NCBI RefSeq assembly: GCF_012849055.1
Contig: NZ_CP051677.1
Coordinates: forward strand, 1,998,501 to 2,062,500
Length of the DNA: 64,000 nt
DNA from: Spirosoma rhododendri
Lineage (GTDB): Bacteria > Bacteroidota > Bacteroidia > Cytophagales > Spirosomataceae
Reading direction: 5' to 3'
Shown piece by piece: positions 16,296-24,578 of the stretch (positions within the stretch are counted from its first letter, which is position 1; every line of letters starts with the position of its first letter). The position numbers and the translations under genes were made by a program. Below the pieces are notes generated by a model. It was given only the letters and a program-made list of their open reading frames with translations. It was not told the DNA's origin and made no database searches.

Positions 16296-17612
16296 ATGAC
16301 GACGCAATTTCTGTTTGCCACCGGTATTGAAAACAGTAATCCGACTATTCAGAACGGAGCCGTCCGGATGGATGAGCTGGAAAAATGCGGACACTACAAA
16401 CACTGGCAAACCGACTTTGACCTCGTACAGGACTTAGGTATTGAATTCCTGCGGTACGGGCCACCCCTGTTCTCGACGTTTCTGGGCGACGGAAAATACG
16501 ACTGGAGTTTTGCCGATCTGGCGTTTGCTGATCTGCACCGGCGCGATATCATTCCCATTGTCGACCTCTGTCATTTCGGCGTGCCCAACTGGATTGGTAA
16601 CTTTCAGAATCCTGATTTTCCCCGGCTGTTTGCCAGCTACGCCAAAGCCTTTGCCCAGCGGTATCCGTGGGTACAGCTCTATACGCCCGTCAACGAGATG
16701 TATATCTGCGCCAAGTTCTCGGCCCTCTACGGCTGGTGGAACGAGCAGCTGAGTACGGATCTGGCTTTCGTAACGGCCCTCAAACACATCGTGAAAGCCA
16801 ATGTGCTGGCCATGCAGGCGATTCTGGAAGTGCGGCCCGACGCGATTTTTATCCAGAGTGAATCGTCGGAATACTTCCACGCGGAAAACCCGGCGGCTAT
16901 CAAACCCGCCGAGTCGATGAACGCCAAGCGGTTTCTGTCGCTCGACCTGAACTACGGGCTGCGGGTCGACTCGGATATGTACGAGTACCTGATGGACAAC
17001 GGCATGACCCGCGACGAGTACCATTTTTTCTTCGGTCAGAGCCTGAAACAGTACTGTATCATGGGCAACGACTATTACCAGACCAACGAACACCGCGTAT
17101 TGGCCGACGGTAACACGGTGGCGTCGGGGGAGGTGTTTGGGTATCACGTTATCACGACGCAGTACCACAACCGCTACCGGCTGCCGGTGATGCATACGGA
17201 AACGAATCTGTGGCAGGGGCCCAACGGCGACGAAGCTGTAAACTGGCTCTGGAAGGAGTGGGCCAACGTGCTGCGAGTGCGTAACGACGGGGTGCCGATT
17301 GTGGGTTTTACGTGGTACTCGCTCACTGATCAGATCGACTGGGATACGGCCCTACGCGAAAATAACGGCCGCGTAAATCCGCTGGGGCTGTATGACCTCG
17401 ACCGGAAAATCAGGCCGGTAGGGGAAGCCTATAAACAACTCATCGCCGACTGGCGGCAGGTGCTGCCCGCGCACAGTATCTGCTTGCAGGTACCCATCGT
17501 GCGGCCCAGCGAAAGCGACCAGGGGTGGGCGCAGCAGCAACAGCAGGACGCTCGTCTGCTCCGGAAAGATGTGTCGGCGAAAATGGCTGCGGCTAATCAG
17601 ATCAACCAGTAA
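16296..17612 (+). CDS. Glycoside hydrolase family 1-like protein (beta-glycosidase)
   Basis: A 438-aa (beta/alpha)8 protein resembling GH1. The likely acid/base Glu is in LYTPVNEMY (the TxNE position) and the likely nucleophile Glu is in VMHTETN. LGIEFLRYGPP and the SLTDQIDWDTAL segment with conserved aromatics also fit. It has no signal peptide, so it is probably cytoplasmic, acting on imported or phosphorylated disaccharides. An upstream in-frame TTG at 16272 is less likely. The C-terminal 40 residues are Gln-rich (QQQQQDA) and not part of the fold. Confidence 0.8.
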   Translation: MTTQFLFATGIENSNPTIQNGAVRMDELEKCGHYKHWQTDFDLVQDLGIEFLRYGPPLFSTFLGDGKYDWSFADLAFADLHRRDIIPIVDLCHFGVPNWIGNFQNPDFPRLFASYAKAFAQRYPWVQLYTPVNEMYICAKFSALYGWWNEQLSTDLAFVTALKHIVKANVLAMQAILEVRPDAIFIQSESSEYFHAENPAAIKPAESMNAKRFLSLDLNYGLRVDSDMYEYLMDNGMTRDEYHFFFGQSLKQYCIMGNDYYQTNEHRVLADGNTVASGEVFGYHVITTQYHNRYRLPVMHTETNLWQGPNGDEAVNWLWKEWANVLRVRNDGVPIVGFTWYSLTDQIDWDTALRENNGRVNPLGLYDLDRKIRPVGEAYKQLIADWRQVLPAHSICLQVPIVRPSESDQGWAQQQQQDARLLRKDVSAKMAAANQINQ

Positions 17613-17979
17613 ATGCGTGGTTCGCTGTTCGACTCTAAAGCCGAAACGACCTATGGGAACCGCTCCTTTGTAGTGGTTAGCCCGCTGCTGATGGCGCTGT
17701 TAGTCAGTCTACCCTGATGGATTGGGAGCATTAAACTTCCGTTAATCCCCAAGACCATTTGATACGATTACGGTTAGTTCTAGCGGGTGAATCGGTTGAA
17801 TTACTTAGCCAGACGAAGCGTCGTTCCTGTAGTTGAGCCAACCCTGGCGCCCCGATTTGTAGCCTGTGCGGACTGCAACCAAACTTTGATTCGTACTTGT
17901 AAACCTTGTGGATTACAGATAAGTAGTGATCAGACTGCCAGATTAGTCGGAAGGACCGATCCTACTGTCTGAGATTTGT
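17613..17979. other. 367-base gap before the oxidase operon
   Basis: No convincing gene. A 34-codon frame at 17613-17717 begins right at the GH1 stop, and a 61-codon GTG-started frame is at 17787-17972, but neither looks like a conserved protein. The promoter of the cytochrome operon must lie here, but no clear TAnnTTTG box was found close to the start. Confidence 0.5.
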
Positions 17980-18927
17980 ATGGAGAAATTTTCACAGCTG
18001 CCTTATTTTCTGTCTCCTGCTTCCGGACAGGCTGACCGCATCGCTTCGCTGACGACGTACTTCATCATCGCGGCTCTGTTCGTGCTGGCGGTGGTTATTG
18101 GGCTGCTCATTTACGTGTCGGTGCGGTTCCGGGCCAAACCCGGCGACGGGGAGCCAAAGCAGTTTACGGGGAATAAAGTTGTCGAGGGGTTTATGATCGG
18201 GGTACCCACGCTACTCGTCGCGGTGTTTATGTACCTGACGATTGATACGATGGCGAACGTGATGCCCGCCCCCGCCGGAAATCAGCGCCCCGACGTCGTC
18301 ATTACCGGCCACCGCTACTGGTGGGAAGCCAGCTACCCCGGCACAAAAGCGATTGTTGCCAACGAAATTCATTTGCCCGTCGGGCGCAAATTACTGGTGC
18401 ATATCAACGCGGCCGACGTCATTCACGACTGGTGGGTACCGCAGCTGGGTGCCAAGATGGACGCCATTCCGGGCCGCACCAACTACGTCTGGACGACCAT
18501 TCAGAAGCCCGGCGTATACGAAGGCGCGTGCAGTGAATTTTGCGGGGCACAGCACGCCTGGATGCGGATCAAAGTTGTTGCCCAGCCCGAAGCGGAGTTC
18601 AGAAAGTGGGTCGCGCAGAAGGAGCAGGACGCCACGACGCAACTAAGCGCATCGGCGCAGGCGGGGGCCGCTTTTTTCAGCCATCAGCCCTGCGGAAGCT
18701 GCCACCGTATTCGCGGGACGGCCGCTAACGGCAACGTCGGCCCTGACCTGACGCACTTCGGTAGCCGGAAAATCATGCTGGCCGGGCTGCTGGAAAACAA
18801 CCCCGAAAACCTGCGGAAGTGGCTCACCGAGCCGCAGCACGTGAAGCCGGGCGCGCTGATGCCCCGATTCGGTTACCCCAAAGACAGCATCACCGTACTG
18901 GTCGATTACCTAACCGCTCTGAAATGA
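17980..18927 (+). CDS. coxB: Cytochrome c oxidase subunit II with fused cytochrome c (caa3 type)
   Basis: A 315-aa subunit II. Two membrane helices (about 22-45 and 68-90) are followed by the cupredoxin CuA domain with H149 (IHDWWVPQLG) and C184-SEF-C188-GAQ-H192. A class I cytochrome c with C238-GSC-H follows, and a Met ligand is in LMPRF. The fused haem c defines a caa3-type oxidase. It is the first gene of an eight-gene operon; its stop overlaps the ATG of subunit I. Confidence 0.95.
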   Translation: MEKFSQLPYFLSPASGQADRIASLTTYFIIAALFVLAVVIGLLIYVSVRFRAKPGDGEPKQFTGNKVVEGFMIGVPTLLVAVFMYLTIDTMANVMPAPAGNQRPDVVITGHRYWWEASYPGTKAIVANEIHLPVGRKLLVHINAADVIHDWWVPQLGAKMDAIPGRTNYVWTTIQKPGVYEGACSEFCGAQHAWMRIKVVAQPEAEFRKWVAQKEQDATTQLSASAQAGAAFFSHQPCGSCHRIRGTAANGNVGPDLTHFGSRKIMLAGLLENNPENLRKWLTEPQHVKPGALMPRFGYPKDSITVLVDYLTALK

Positions 18928-20618
18928 TAACGGACGTTCAACTACCCGAACCCAAGACCCCGCTGCCCGGCGCAACGGTCAATTCCGATCAGGGGTTGCT
19001 GATGTGGATTTCGTCGGTCGATCATAAGCAGATCGGGATCATGTACATGATCATGACGCTGTTCTATCTGTTTGTCGGCGGGTTGCTGGCGCTGCTGATG
19101 CGGGTGCAGCTGATGATGCCGGAAAACACGTTTCTCGCGCCCGACTCGTACAACCAACTCTTTACGATGCACGGTACGACGATGATTTTCTTCGTGCTGA
19201 CCCCCGCTATTCTGGGTATGGCCGTGTATATGGTGCCATTGCAGATCGGGGCCAACGAGATGGCTTTTCCCCGGCTGAACGCCTTTGCTTTCTGGATTTC
19301 GTTCTTCGGCGGTTTGCTGCTCTATTTCAGCTTTCTGGCGGGTGGCGCACCCGACGCGGGCTGGTTCAGCTACGCCCCGCTCAATCAGACGCAGTACTCA
19401 GCCTCGCCCGGCATCGACTACTACTGCATCGGGCTGCTGCTATCGGGTATCGGAACGGTATCGACCGCGGCTAATCTGGCCGTAACGATTATTACGCTGC
19501 GAACGCCGAGCATGAAGTACAAGTACCTGCCGGTGTTTGTCTGGATGGTGTTTATCAACGCCTTCCTGATTCTGGCGGCTTTCCCGTCGCTCAACGCGGC
19601 CCTCGCGATGCTGCTCATCGACCGGCAGCTCGACGGCCATTTTTTCAACACCGACGCGGGCGGGTCGGCTTTACTGTGGCAGCATCTGTTCTGGTTGTTT
19701 GGCCACCCCGAAGTGTACATCGTGGTACTGCCGCCGTTTGGGGTGCTGTCGGAAGTGTTTCAGGTGTATTCGCGCAAACCCATCTTCGGCTATCCGTTCG
19801 TGGTCGGGTCGGGGATTGCAATTTCGCTGCTGGCGTTCGGCGTGTGGGTCCACCATATGTTCGCGACGGGCATGGGCAACACCGTCAACAGCTTTTTCGC
19901 GGTTAGCAGTATGCTCATCGGTATCCCGACGGGCGTCAAGATTTTCAACTGGCTGGGTACGATGTACGGCGGCTCGATCCGGTTCACGACGGGGATGCTG
20001 TTTGCCACCGCCTTTCTGGTCGAGTTCACCATCGGCGGACTGAGCGGCATCTCGTTTGCCATCGTGCCCATCGACTGGCAACTGACCGATACGTACTATG
20101 TCGTGGCGCACCTGCACTACGTATTTCTGGGTGGTAGCCTGTTCGGGCTGTTTGCCGGATTCTTCTACTGGTTTCCAAAAATCAGCGGGCGGATGTACAG
20201 CGAAACGCTCGGTAAGTGGTTTTTCTGGCTGTTTATGATCGGGTTCAACATGACCTTTTTCATGCAGCACATCCTTGGTATCATCGGGATGCCCCGGCGC
20301 GTGTACACCTACCCGAATCTGGCCGGCTATAGTTTGCTCAACCTGATTTCGTCGCTGGGGGCGTTCCTGATGGGCGGGTCCATGCTGATCTTTCTGTACC
20401 TGCTCTACGACGCCATAAAACGCGGCAAACGGGCGGGCGACAACCCGTGGGACGGCTACACCTTCGAGTGGCTGACGAGTTCGCCCCCGGCCCTGAAAAA
20501 CTTCACGATACTGCCGCCGGTCTACAGTTTCCGACCCGTACACGACCTGAATCACCCCGAAATCGGCGATTATCAGAAATCCGACGAAGAAAAATATGGA
20601 ACAAAAGACACTGATTAA
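18924..20618 (+). CDS. ctaD: Cytochrome c oxidase subunit I
   Basis: A 564-aa haem-copper oxidase core with about 12 membrane helices. Visible ligands and motifs are HGTTMIFF (low-spin haem), FGHPEVYIVVLP (CuB His and cross-linked Tyr), VHHMFATGM (two CuB His) and VVAHLHYVFLGG (both haem irons). The His-Tyr GHPEVY signature indicates an A-type, proton-pumping oxidase. ATG 18924 overlaps the coxB stop (ATGA), while an upstream in-frame start lies inside coxB. Confidence 0.96.
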   Translation: MITDVQLPEPKTPLPGATVNSDQGLLMWISSVDHKQIGIMYMIMTLFYLFVGGLLALLMRVQLMMPENTFLAPDSYNQLFTMHGTTMIFFVLTPAILGMAVYMVPLQIGANEMAFPRLNAFAFWISFFGGLLLYFSFLAGGAPDAGWFSYAPLNQTQYSASPGIDYYCIGLLLSGIGTVSTAANLAVTIITLRTPSMKYKYLPVFVWMVFINAFLILAAFPSLNAALAMLLIDRQLDGHFFNTDAGGSALLWQHLFWLFGHPEVYIVVLPPFGVLSEVFQVYSRKPIFGYPFVVGSGIAISLLAFGVWVHHMFATGMGNTVNSFFAVSSMLIGIPTGVKIFNWLGTMYGGSIRFTTGMLFATAFLVEFTIGGLSGISFAIVPIDWQLTDTYYVVAHLHYVFLGGSLFGLFAGFFYWFPKISGRMYSETLGKWFFWLFMIGFNMTFFMQHILGIIGMPRRVYTYPNLAGYSLLNLISSLGAFLMGGSMLIFLYLLYDAIKRGKRAGDNPWDGYTFEWLTSSPPALKNFTILPPVYSFRPVHDLNHPEIGDYQKSDEEKYGTKDTD

Positions 20619-21162
20619 ACTGATCGTCGGGTCGGAAGCCATTTTCTTTCTGGCCCTGCTGATGGCGTTCGTGTATTTCACCTACGTCCCGACGCTGAAC
20701 CCCCGCGTCGCCACCACCCTCGACCTGACCACGACGGGTTTGTTTACGGTACTGTTGCTGAGCAGCAGCTTCACGTTCTGGCGGGCGGAGGTCAGCTTCC
20801 GGCGCGGGCAGACGAAGTCGTTGCGGCTGTGGCTCAGCGCGACGGTTGTGCTGGGCGTCGTATTTCTGATCGGGCAGGGTATCGAATACACCGGCCTGCT
20901 CAGCAAGCAACTGACCGTCAGCAAAGGCACGTTCACGACCAGTTTTTTCACCCTGACGGGCTTCCACGGGCTGCACGTATTGATCGGTATAATCATCCTG
21001 TCGATTGTGCTGTATCTCGCGTTTCTGGGTGATCTCGACGATCCCGATTCGGCCCTGCTGCCGTCGGTGGGTATCTACTGGCACTTTGTCGACGTCGTGT
21101 GGGCAGTGGTATTCGTGGTCGTATACGTGTTGCCTCACTTTCTAACCCCACGTGCGTCATGA
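20596..21162 (+). CDS. Cytochrome c oxidase subunit III
   Basis: A 188-aa membrane protein with five helices, the short form of subunit III. Signatures are GSEAIFFLALLMAF, SSSFTFWRAE, GQGIEYTGLL, FFTLTGFHGLHVLIGI and GIYWHFVDVVWAVVFVVVY. It overlaps subunit I by 23 bases and its stop overlaps the ctaG start, so its translation is tightly coupled. Confidence 0.95.
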   Translation: MEQKTLIKLIVGSEAIFFLALLMAFVYFTYVPTLNPRVATTLDLTTTGLFTVLLLSSSFTFWRAEVSFRRGQTKSLRLWLSATVVLGVVFLIGQGIEYTGLLSKQLTVSKGTFTTSFFTLTGFHGLHVLIGIIILSIVLYLAFLGDLDDPDSALLPSVGIYWHFVDVVWAVVFVVVYVLPHFLTPRAS

Positions 21163-22022
21163 GTTCGGTTATGCACTATTGGTCGTTCGATCTGGTCAGC
21201 GTCGGGTTGTTGCTGGCGCTGGGGCTGTTTTACGGCAGCGCGTCGGGCTGGCGGTGGCAGCGGGGCGCGGGGCTGTACGCGGCCGGGCTGGCCTTGCTGG
21301 CGCTGGTGCAGTTTTCGCCCCTGCACACGCTGGGCATTACCTGCTCGATGAGCGCGCACATGGTCGGGCATATGCTGTTGTTGCTGCTGGCGGCACCGCT
21401 GCTGGTGCTGGGGTTACCGCGTCAGCCGTTAGGCCGGGCACATGGATTTATTGACCGGCTATCAACGGTTTTTCAGGCCGTACCGTGGCTGGGCTGGCTG
21501 ATCGGTCTAGGGACGATGTGGTTCTGGCATATTCCGGACGTTTACGGAGCTAGTGTCGCGCACGACGATGCCGGTATCATCCCGCTCTGTACGCTGGCTG
21601 GCCCGTCGACGGACTGGGCGACGAATGGACTGCATCTGGCGCACCCGGTCAGTCTGGTGTTGGCGGGTATCTGCTTCGCGTGGCCGGTGCTTGGTCCCCA
21701 ACCCGACCGGCGCATCTTTCCGCTGACGGGAGTACTGTATCTGTTTACGGCCTGCGTGGGTTGCTCACTGCTGGGAATGCTCATCACGTTTGCGCCCGCC
21801 GGTAGTTTCGCGGCTTACGCCCCCGGTCAGACGTACTACGCGATGCTGAGCACTCTTCCGGCGGGCTGGCAGCTCCAACCGGCCGTCGACCAGCAAACGG
21901 CCGGGCTGCTGATGTGGGTGCCGGGTTGCCTGGTTTACCTGACGGGCGCGCTCTGGCTGTTTTTCGCCTGGCTGACCAACGAGGATGAGACTCATCAGGT
22001 CGCACCGGTACGTGCGAATTAG
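21159..22022 (+). CDS. ctaG: Cytochrome c oxidase assembly factor CtaG (caa3 type)
   Basis: A 287-aa protein with about seven membrane helices, including QFSPLHTLGITCSMSAHMVGHMLLLLLAAPLLVLG, typical of the caa3_CtaG family that helps CuB insertion or oxidase assembly. Conserved His residues lie in SAHMVGH and in WFWHIPDVY. The ATG at 21159 overlaps the subunit III stop (ATGA). It is unrelated to the Cox11-type protein that shares the CtaG name. Confidence 0.88.
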   Translation: MSSVMHYWSFDLVSVGLLLALGLFYGSASGWRWQRGAGLYAAGLALLALVQFSPLHTLGITCSMSAHMVGHMLLLLLAAPLLVLGLPRQPLGRAHGFIDRLSTVFQAVPWLGWLIGLGTMWFWHIPDVYGASVAHDDAGIIPLCTLAGPSTDWATNGLHLAHPVSLVLAGICFAWPVLGPQPDRRIFPLTGVLYLFTACVGCSLLGMLITFAPAGSFAAYAPGQTYYAMLSTLPAGWQLQPAVDQQTAGLLMWVPGCLVYLTGALWLFFAWLTNEDETHQVAPVRAN

Positions 22023-22025
22023 CGT

Positions 22026-22058
22026 AGACCTGATAGGTTTTCAAAACCTGTCAGGTCT
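22026..22058. repeat. Short hairpin repeat inside the oxidase operon
   Basis: AGACCTGATAGGTTTT / AAAACCTGTCAGGTCT arms with one mismatch and one base between them. It lies between ctaG and the small membrane protein gene and could make an RNA hairpin within the operon. Confidence 0.7.
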
Positions 22059-22075
22059 GTTAACCAATACACCTC

Positions 22076-22339
22076 ATGGACAAAGAACAATACGACCGGA
22101 TTCAGAACCGCGAGAACTGGGAAGAAGCCCGGCCTAAGCAACTGCCCCGACCAACCTACTGGCCGTTTTATCTGGCGATGGGCCTGGCGTTCATGGGTTG
22201 GGGCGTCAAGGCCGGTTGGCTTATCGCCGGGGCCGGACTGATCATTTTCACCATCGCCCTAACGGGCTGGATAACCGACTTACGACATGAATCAGGAAAA
22301 ATCGGAAACGCCCGAAAAGAACCCCGCCGTCGCTCATAG
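22076..22339 (+). CDS. Small oxidase-associated membrane protein (subunit IV-like)
   Basis: An 87-aa protein with a charged N-terminus (MDKEQYDRIQNRENWEEARP) and two close membrane helices (YWPFYLAMGLAFMGWGV and WLIAGAGLIIFTIALTGWI). Size, topology and position between ctaG and the Rieske gene suggest an accessory oxidase or bc-complex subunit, but no specific family is certain. Its last 53 bases overlap the Rieske gene. Confidence 0.75.
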   Translation: MDKEQYDRIQNRENWEEARPKQLPRPTYWPFYLAMGLAFMGWGVKAGWLIAGAGLIIFTIALTGWITDLRHESGKIGNARKEPRRRS

Positions 22340-22841
22340 CCACCCTGGTCAGGATAGCCGTCGGGACTTTATGATGAAGGTCAGCCTGGGGCTGGGCGGG
22401 CTGGCTGCTGCTGCGGTGGCCGTGCCAGTAGTGGGGGCGCTGGTGGCTCCGCTGCTGGAAGACAAGCCAGAAGTGTGGCGGAACGTCGGCGCGCCCGATC
22501 AGTTTCCTGTCGGCACGACTAAACTCGTCAAGTTTGAGAATGCCGACCCGCTGAAATGGGCAGGTGAAACGGCGCGCACGGCAGCCTGGATTCGGCACGA
22601 AGCCGATGGGCAGTTCGTGGCGTTCTCCGTCAACTGTACACATCTGGGTTGCCCGGTGCGCTGGGAAGCGGATGCTGAACTGTTTATGTGCCCCTGCCAC
22701 GGCGGCATCTACTACCGCGACGGGACCGTTGCCGCCGGGCCACCGCCTAAGCCGCTGCCCCGCTACGATGTGCGGATTGCGCAGGGGCAGGTGCAGGTCG
22801 GTACGGCACCGATTCCCATTACCAAATTCAGCGACGGTTAA
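22287..22841 (+). CDS. Rieske iron-sulfur protein of a cytochrome bc complex
   Basis: A 184-aa protein. The N-terminus carries a twin-arginine motif (SRRDFMM) before a hydrophobic anchor (LGLGGLAAAAVAVPVVGALV), which supports the early start despite the overlap with the previous gene. The [2Fe-2S] ligands are in C117-T-H119-LG-C122 and C135-P-C137-H138, with HGG following. It transfers electrons from quinol to the haem c of the complex. Confidence 0.94.
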   Translation: MNQEKSETPEKNPAVAHSHPGQDSRRDFMMKVSLGLGGLAAAAVAVPVVGALVAPLLEDKPEVWRNVGAPDQFPVGTTKLVKFENADPLKWAGETARTAAWIRHEADGQFVAFSVNCTHLGCPVRWEADAELFMCPCHGGIYYRDGTVAAGPPPKPLPRYDVRIAQGQVQVGTAPIPITKFSDG

Positions 22842-22845
22842 TCTG

Positions 22846-24237
22846 ATGAAAACGTTCTTCCGTAAAATCGGTGCCTGGCTCGAAGACCGGACGGGTATCA
22901 TGGCCGCGATCACCCCGATCCTAAACCACCTGGTGCCGCCGGGAGCCAAGTGGGCTTACGTGTTCGGCAGTGCCACACTGTTCTGCTTTATTCTGCAAGT
23001 CGTGACGGGGATCGGGTTGGCGCTGCTGTACCAGCCGTCGTCCGACGCGGCTTATCAGTCGCTCAAATTCATCACCGATCAGGCCATGTTCGGGCGGGTA
23101 CTACGTGGCATTCACTTCTTCGGCGCGTCGGGCATGATCATTTTCGTGGGCGTCCACATGATCCGGGTCTACATCATGGCGGCTTACAAATACCCCCGCG
23201 AGATGAACTGGATCACGGGCGTCTTTCTGCTGTTCCTGACGATCATCATGGGCTTTACGGGCCAACTCCTGCGTTGGGATTCCAACGGGGTATGGTCGTC
23301 GGTGGTGGCAGCTCAGAACCTCGGCCGGATTCCGCTCATCGGCACTACGCTGGCCCGACTGCTGCTCGGTGGTGACACCATCGGGGCGCAGTCGCTGAGC
23401 CGGTTCTTTGCGTACCACGTTTTTCTGTTTCCCGCGCTGATCTTCGGACTGATTGGCCTACACCTGTTTCTGGTTATCCGCAACGGCATTTCTGAACCAC
23501 CCAAAGCTGGTCGACCGGTGGATCCGAAAACGTACCGCAAATGGTACGAAGCGATGCTGAAACGGGAGGGTGTACCGTTCTGGCCCGACGCGGCCTGGCG
23601 CGACGCTATGTTTGGTGCATTGGTCATCATCGCCATTGTCGGGCTGGCGATCACGTTCGGTCCCCCCGCCCTGACGCAGCCCCCCGATCCATCGCTGATT
23701 AAAACCACGCCCGCGCCCGACTGGTATATGCTGCCCATCTTCGCCCTGTTTGCACTAGTGCCGCCCAGAACGGAGTCGTACCTGATTTTCTTCGGGCCGG
23801 TGCTGGCCGTGGGTGCGTTGCTGGCCCTGCCGTTTCTGTCGGGTACGGGCGAACGTAGCCCTATCCGCCGACCGTGGGCTGTATTCGGCGTGGTCTGCGT
23901 CGTGATTTTCGTGGGTGCGCTGCTGGTAGCTGGGGAGATAGCCCCGTGGTCGCCCCGCTTTGATACGAAGCCCGTAACCGAGTTTGTCAGCTACCACAAT
24001 CCGCAGCTGGAGCGCGGAGCCGAGTTGTTCTACAAAAAAGGCTGCCAGTACTGCCACATGATTCGGGGCGAAGGTGGTCTAAAAGGTCCCGACCTCAGCC
24101 TAATCGGCCGAACCTGGACCCCCGATCAACTCGATGTGCAGATCGTCAACGGCAAAGGCGGTATGCCCGCTTACGGTGGCTCACTGAAACAAGACGAACT
24201 CCGCGCCATCGTCGCATTTTTGAGCGTACAGAAGTGA
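22846..24237 (+). CDS. Cytochrome b with fused C-terminal cytochrome c
   Basis: A 463-aa protein. The first 380 residues are cytochrome b: haem-ligand pairs in IHFFGASGMIIFVGVHMIRV and FFAYHVFLFPALIFGLIGLH, then PDWYMLPIFAL near the quinol site. A class I cytochrome c follows with C400-QYC-H404. With the Rieske protein this makes a compact bc complex without a separate cytochrome c1. ATG 22846 is 4 bases after the Rieske stop. Confidence 0.93.
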   Translation: MKTFFRKIGAWLEDRTGIMAAITPILNHLVPPGAKWAYVFGSATLFCFILQVVTGIGLALLYQPSSDAAYQSLKFITDQAMFGRVLRGIHFFGASGMIIFVGVHMIRVYIMAAYKYPREMNWITGVFLLFLTIIMGFTGQLLRWDSNGVWSSVVAAQNLGRIPLIGTTLARLLLGGDTIGAQSLSRFFAYHVFLFPALIFGLIGLHLFLVIRNGISEPPKAGRPVDPKTYRKWYEAMLKREGVPFWPDAAWRDAMFGALVIIAIVGLAITFGPPALTQPPDPSLIKTTPAPDWYMLPIFALFALVPPRTESYLIFFGPVLAVGALLALPFLSGTGERSPIRRPWAVFGVVCVVIFVGALLVAGEIAPWSPRFDTKPVTEFVSYHNPQLERGAELFYKKGCQYCHMIRGEGGLKGPDLSLIGRTWTPDQLDVQIVNGKGGMPAYGGSLKQDELRAIVAFLSVQK

Positions 24238-24248
24238 TGTATACGTCT

Positions 24249-24453
24249 GTAGCCTGGACGTCCACGTCCGGGTGCCCGTCAGGGCCACTGCGTAAGGCGG
24301 CAGCTTTTTTGGCCGCTATCGCGTCCACCCGGACGTGGACGTCCAGGCTACTCAATTACTGCCCGTCAGGGCAACTATGTAAGGCGGCAGCTTTTTTGGT
24401 CGCTGTCGCGCCCTCCAGACGTGGATCGCTCCGGCGCACCGGTCTAGGCTACT
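24249..24453. repeat. GTAGCCTGGAC-family palindromic repeat plus a partial second copy
   Basis: Arms 24249-24274 and 24326-24351 are perfect 26-bp reverse complements. The interior (GCCCGTCAGGG, AAGGCGGCAGCTTTTTTGG, CGCTATCGCG) is repeated with changes at 24361-24453, where only the interior and a worn right arm survive. Most of the 341-base gap 24238-24578 is this repeat; the last 120 bases should hold the promoter of the peptidase gene, with no clear box seen. Confidence 0.85.
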
Positions 24454-24578
24454 TGCCGTTCGCGCATCAAAAAGTGGTATTCAGCCAAATATTATACGGC
24501 GTTGATTCAATTAAGCCGTAGGAAATGGCGTACTTGTGAGTTGGTTCATCAACGGCTTTCGTAGCCTATACTAACTCT

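Noticed and set aside
17613..17717. 34-aa frame starting right after the GH1 stop
   Set aside because: Too short and without recognisable features; it could be chance.
17787..17972. 61-aa frame with four cysteines before coxB
   Set aside because: GTG start, no family resemblance, and no conserved zinc-finger spacing; more likely the leader region of the oxidase operon.
19671..20681. 336-codon open frame antisense to oxidase subunit I
   Set aside because: It is a high-GC shadow of the well-conserved ctaD gene, with no recognisable domain.
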